The position numbers were made by a program, and so were the translations under genes. DNA of 6,160 nucleotides, taken from the NCBI GenBank assembly GCA_028872685.1, contig JAPKEI010000174.1:1-6160 (forward strand), written 5' to 3'. Every line of letters begins with the position of its first letter. Position 1 is the first letter of the stretch. Under the pieces are notes generated by a model. It worked only from the letters and a program-made list of their open reading frames with translations, had not been told where the DNA came from and made no database searches. Shown one piece after another: positions 5,032-6,160 of this stretch. Source of the stretch: Verrucomicrobiota bacterium. GTDB lineage: Bacteria; Verrucomicrobiota; Verrucomicrobiia; Limisphaerales; UBA1100.

Positions 5032-6078
5032 ATGACCCCCGTCGAGCACTTCCGCGATACCCTCGCCCGCACGCCATTCACCGCGCTCGCACCCATGCAG
5101 GATGTCACCGATCTCCCCTTCTGGCGGCTAATGGCCCAATACGGCGGACCTGATCTTTATGTCACTGAATACTTCCGCGTGCGCGAAGGGTCGCGCTTGG
5201 AAAAACCCATCCTCAAATCCATCACACAAAACCCCACCGGCAAACCCGCGCTTGCACAACTCATCGGCAACCACATCCCCTCGCTCATCCGCACCGCGCG
5301 CGAATTGCAACAGCACCCCATCGCCGGCATCGACCTTAACCTCGGCTGTCCCGCGCCCGTTGTTTACAAAAAATGCGCCGGCGGCGGATTACTCCGCGAC
5401 CCCGCCCAAGTCGACGCCATCCTAGGCGCTTTGCGAGAGGCCGTGGAAATTCCCTTCACCGTCAAAACCCGAATTGGCTTTGACGACTCCGCCGTGTTCG
5501 AGGAACTCCTTCCCCTCTTCGCCAAACACCATATCGACCTCCTCACCGTCCACGGTCGCACCGTGCGCGAAGGTTACCGCAGTGGTGTCCATTATGATTT
5601 CATCGCGCGCGCCGTCGAAGCCCTCCCCTGCCCTGTGCTCGCCAACGGCAATGTTTATTCTGCCACCAAGGCAGCCGCCGTGCTGGCCGACACCCACGCC
5701 GCCGGACTCATGATCGGCCGCGCCGCCATCCGCAACCCGTGGATCTTCCACCAAATCCGCCAAACCCAAAACGGCGAAACCCCCTTCATCCCAACCGGCC
5801 ACGATGTGCTTGGCTATTTACGTGACCTCTTTGAAACCGTGCGACCACCAAACCTGAACGAAAAATCGCACGTATCGAAAATGAAAAAATATTTCAACTA
5901 CATCGGCCTCGGCATCGAACCCACCGGCGACTTCCTCCACCGCATCCGCCGCACTACCACCGAAGCCAATCTCTTCGCCATCTGTACCGACCACCTCGAG
6001 CATGACCAACCAATGCCGCTGGATCCCTTCGACCTCGCCCTCAAGCCAAGCGATGTGCTGGCGGGAGAGCATCGGTAA
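5032..6078 (+). CDS. dus: tRNA-dihydrouridine synthase (Dus family)
   Basis: This 348-residue FMN enzyme reduces selected uridines of tRNA (D-loop positions in known family members) to dihydrouridine using NADPH; it acts in the cytoplasm. Visible family motifs are APMQDVTD at 20-27 (FMN-binding first strand of the TIM barrel), DLNLGCP at 101-107 with the probable catalytic Cys106, KKCAGGGLLRDP at 113-124, VKTRIG at 144-149, LTVHGRT at 171-177 (H174 and R176 contact FMN/tRNA in the family), LANGNVYS at 203-210 and the phosphate-binding MIGRAAIRNPWIF at 227-239. Residues from about 255 match the C-terminal helical tRNA-binding domain. Length is normal. ATG 5032 is right because the first barrel strand begins at residue 16; no strong Shine-Dalgarno precedes it. 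I cannot place it with certainty in DusA, B or C. It is divergent from tRNA-Gln, and its 3' end overlaps the convergent ispH-like gene. The plus strand is strikingly C-rich here. Confidence 0.95.
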   Translation: MTPVEHFRDTLARTPFTALAPMQDVTDLPFWRLMAQYGGPDLYVTEYFRVREGSRLEKPILKSITQNPTGKPALAQLIGNHIPSLIRTARELQQHPIAGIDLNLGCPAPVVYKKCAGGGLLRDPAQVDAILGALREAVEIPFTVKTRIGFDDSAVFEELLPLFAKHHIDLLTVHGRTVREGYRSGVHYDFIARAVEALPCPVLANGNVYSATKAAAVLADTHAAGLMIGRAAIRNPWIFHQIRQTQNGETPFIPTGHDVLGYLRDLFETVRPPNLNEKSHVSKMKKYFNYIGLGIEPTGDFLHRIRRTTTEANLFAICTDHLEHDQPMPLDPFDLALKPSDVLAGEHR

Positions 6079-6160
6079 GTTCACGTACACGGGCCTCCAC
6101 TGCATCGATCGTTTCGTCAGGCGTCGACGTGCCCGCCGTAATGCCCAACACACCGGCCTC
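6041..6160 (-). CDS. ispH: IspH (LytB) C-terminus, partial: HMBPP reductase
   Basis: Only the last 39 residues and the TGA stop (6041-6043) are in the window; the gene continues past 6160. The segment VLGITAGTSTPDETIDAVEARV matches the conserved end of 4-hydroxy-3-methylbut-2-enyl diphosphate reductase, 'VGxTAGASxPDxxIxxVxxR'. The Ser in TSTPD probably corresponds to the diphosphate-binding Ser269 of the E. coli enzyme. IspH is a [4Fe-4S] enzyme producing IPP and DMAPP at the end of the MEP pathway. Its cluster cysteines lie outside the window, so intactness cannot be judged. The tail after the motif is short (about 17 residues beyond AVEAR). The gene's end overlaps the end of dus by 38 bp in antisense orientation. 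Confidence 0.8.
   Translation of the reverse strand, partial: EAGVLGITAGTSTPDETIDAVEARVRELTDALPPAHRLA

Noticed and set aside
5818..6153. 111-residue minus-strand ORF over the dus/ispH junction
   Set aside because: The IspH-like frame explains the right part and dus the left; this frame has no homology signal.

Overview
The window is an ordinary-looking bacterial chromosomal segment with five complete protein genes, one tRNA gene and the 3' end of a sixth protein gene. The organism is probably a member of the PVC group, most likely Verrucomicrobiota. That is an inference from the style of the two small lipoproteins, the moderately high and unevenly skewed G+C, and the general look of the SNF2 helicase and Dus proteins. 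Nothing in the sequence fixes the phylum, and a database search would be needed. I see no phage, plasmid, insertion sequence or CRISPR element.

Left part (1-1523): an unrecognised small soluble protein (145-459, +) converges on a lipoprotein gene (510-935, -). A strong hairpin terminator at 469-496 separates them. The lipoprotein is transcribed divergently from a second, very small lipoprotein (1112-1309, +). The 176-bp gap between the two lipoprotein genes holds a 52-nt potential RNA/DNA fold (998-1049). A likely terminator (1339-1364), a 12-bp palindrome, a short motif like those found beside REP-associated transposases, and a plausible promoter (1461-1489) fill the stretch before the next gene.

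Centre (1524-4805): a 1093-residue stand-alone SNF2-family DNA-dependent ATPase. All helicase motifs are intact in its C-terminal half, and its long N-terminal half ends in a helicase-associated segment. No methyltransferase, nuclease, DISARM or restriction partner is adjacent. The strand composition drifts from G-rich to C-rich across this one gene.

Right part (4806-6160): tRNA-Gln(TTG) on the minus strand, with an encoded CCA end, is divergent from a dihydrouridine synthase gene (5032-6078, +). Only 62 bp separate them, and this gap contains a perfect 6+2+6 dyad. The dus gene runs head-on into, and overlaps by 38 bp, the end of a minus-strand gene whose last 39 residues look like the C-terminus of IspH (LytB), the last enzyme of the MEP isoprenoid pathway.

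Functionally this is a patchwork of independent transcription units: envelope lipoproteins, a DNA/RNA remodelling ATPase, tRNA and tRNA modification, and isoprenoid synthesis. I do not see a coordinated novel system. The most notable observations are the composition-skew reversal, the structured divergent lipoprotein intergenic region, the G-quadruplex motif ahead of the first gene, and the tight tRNA/dus/ispH arrangement.
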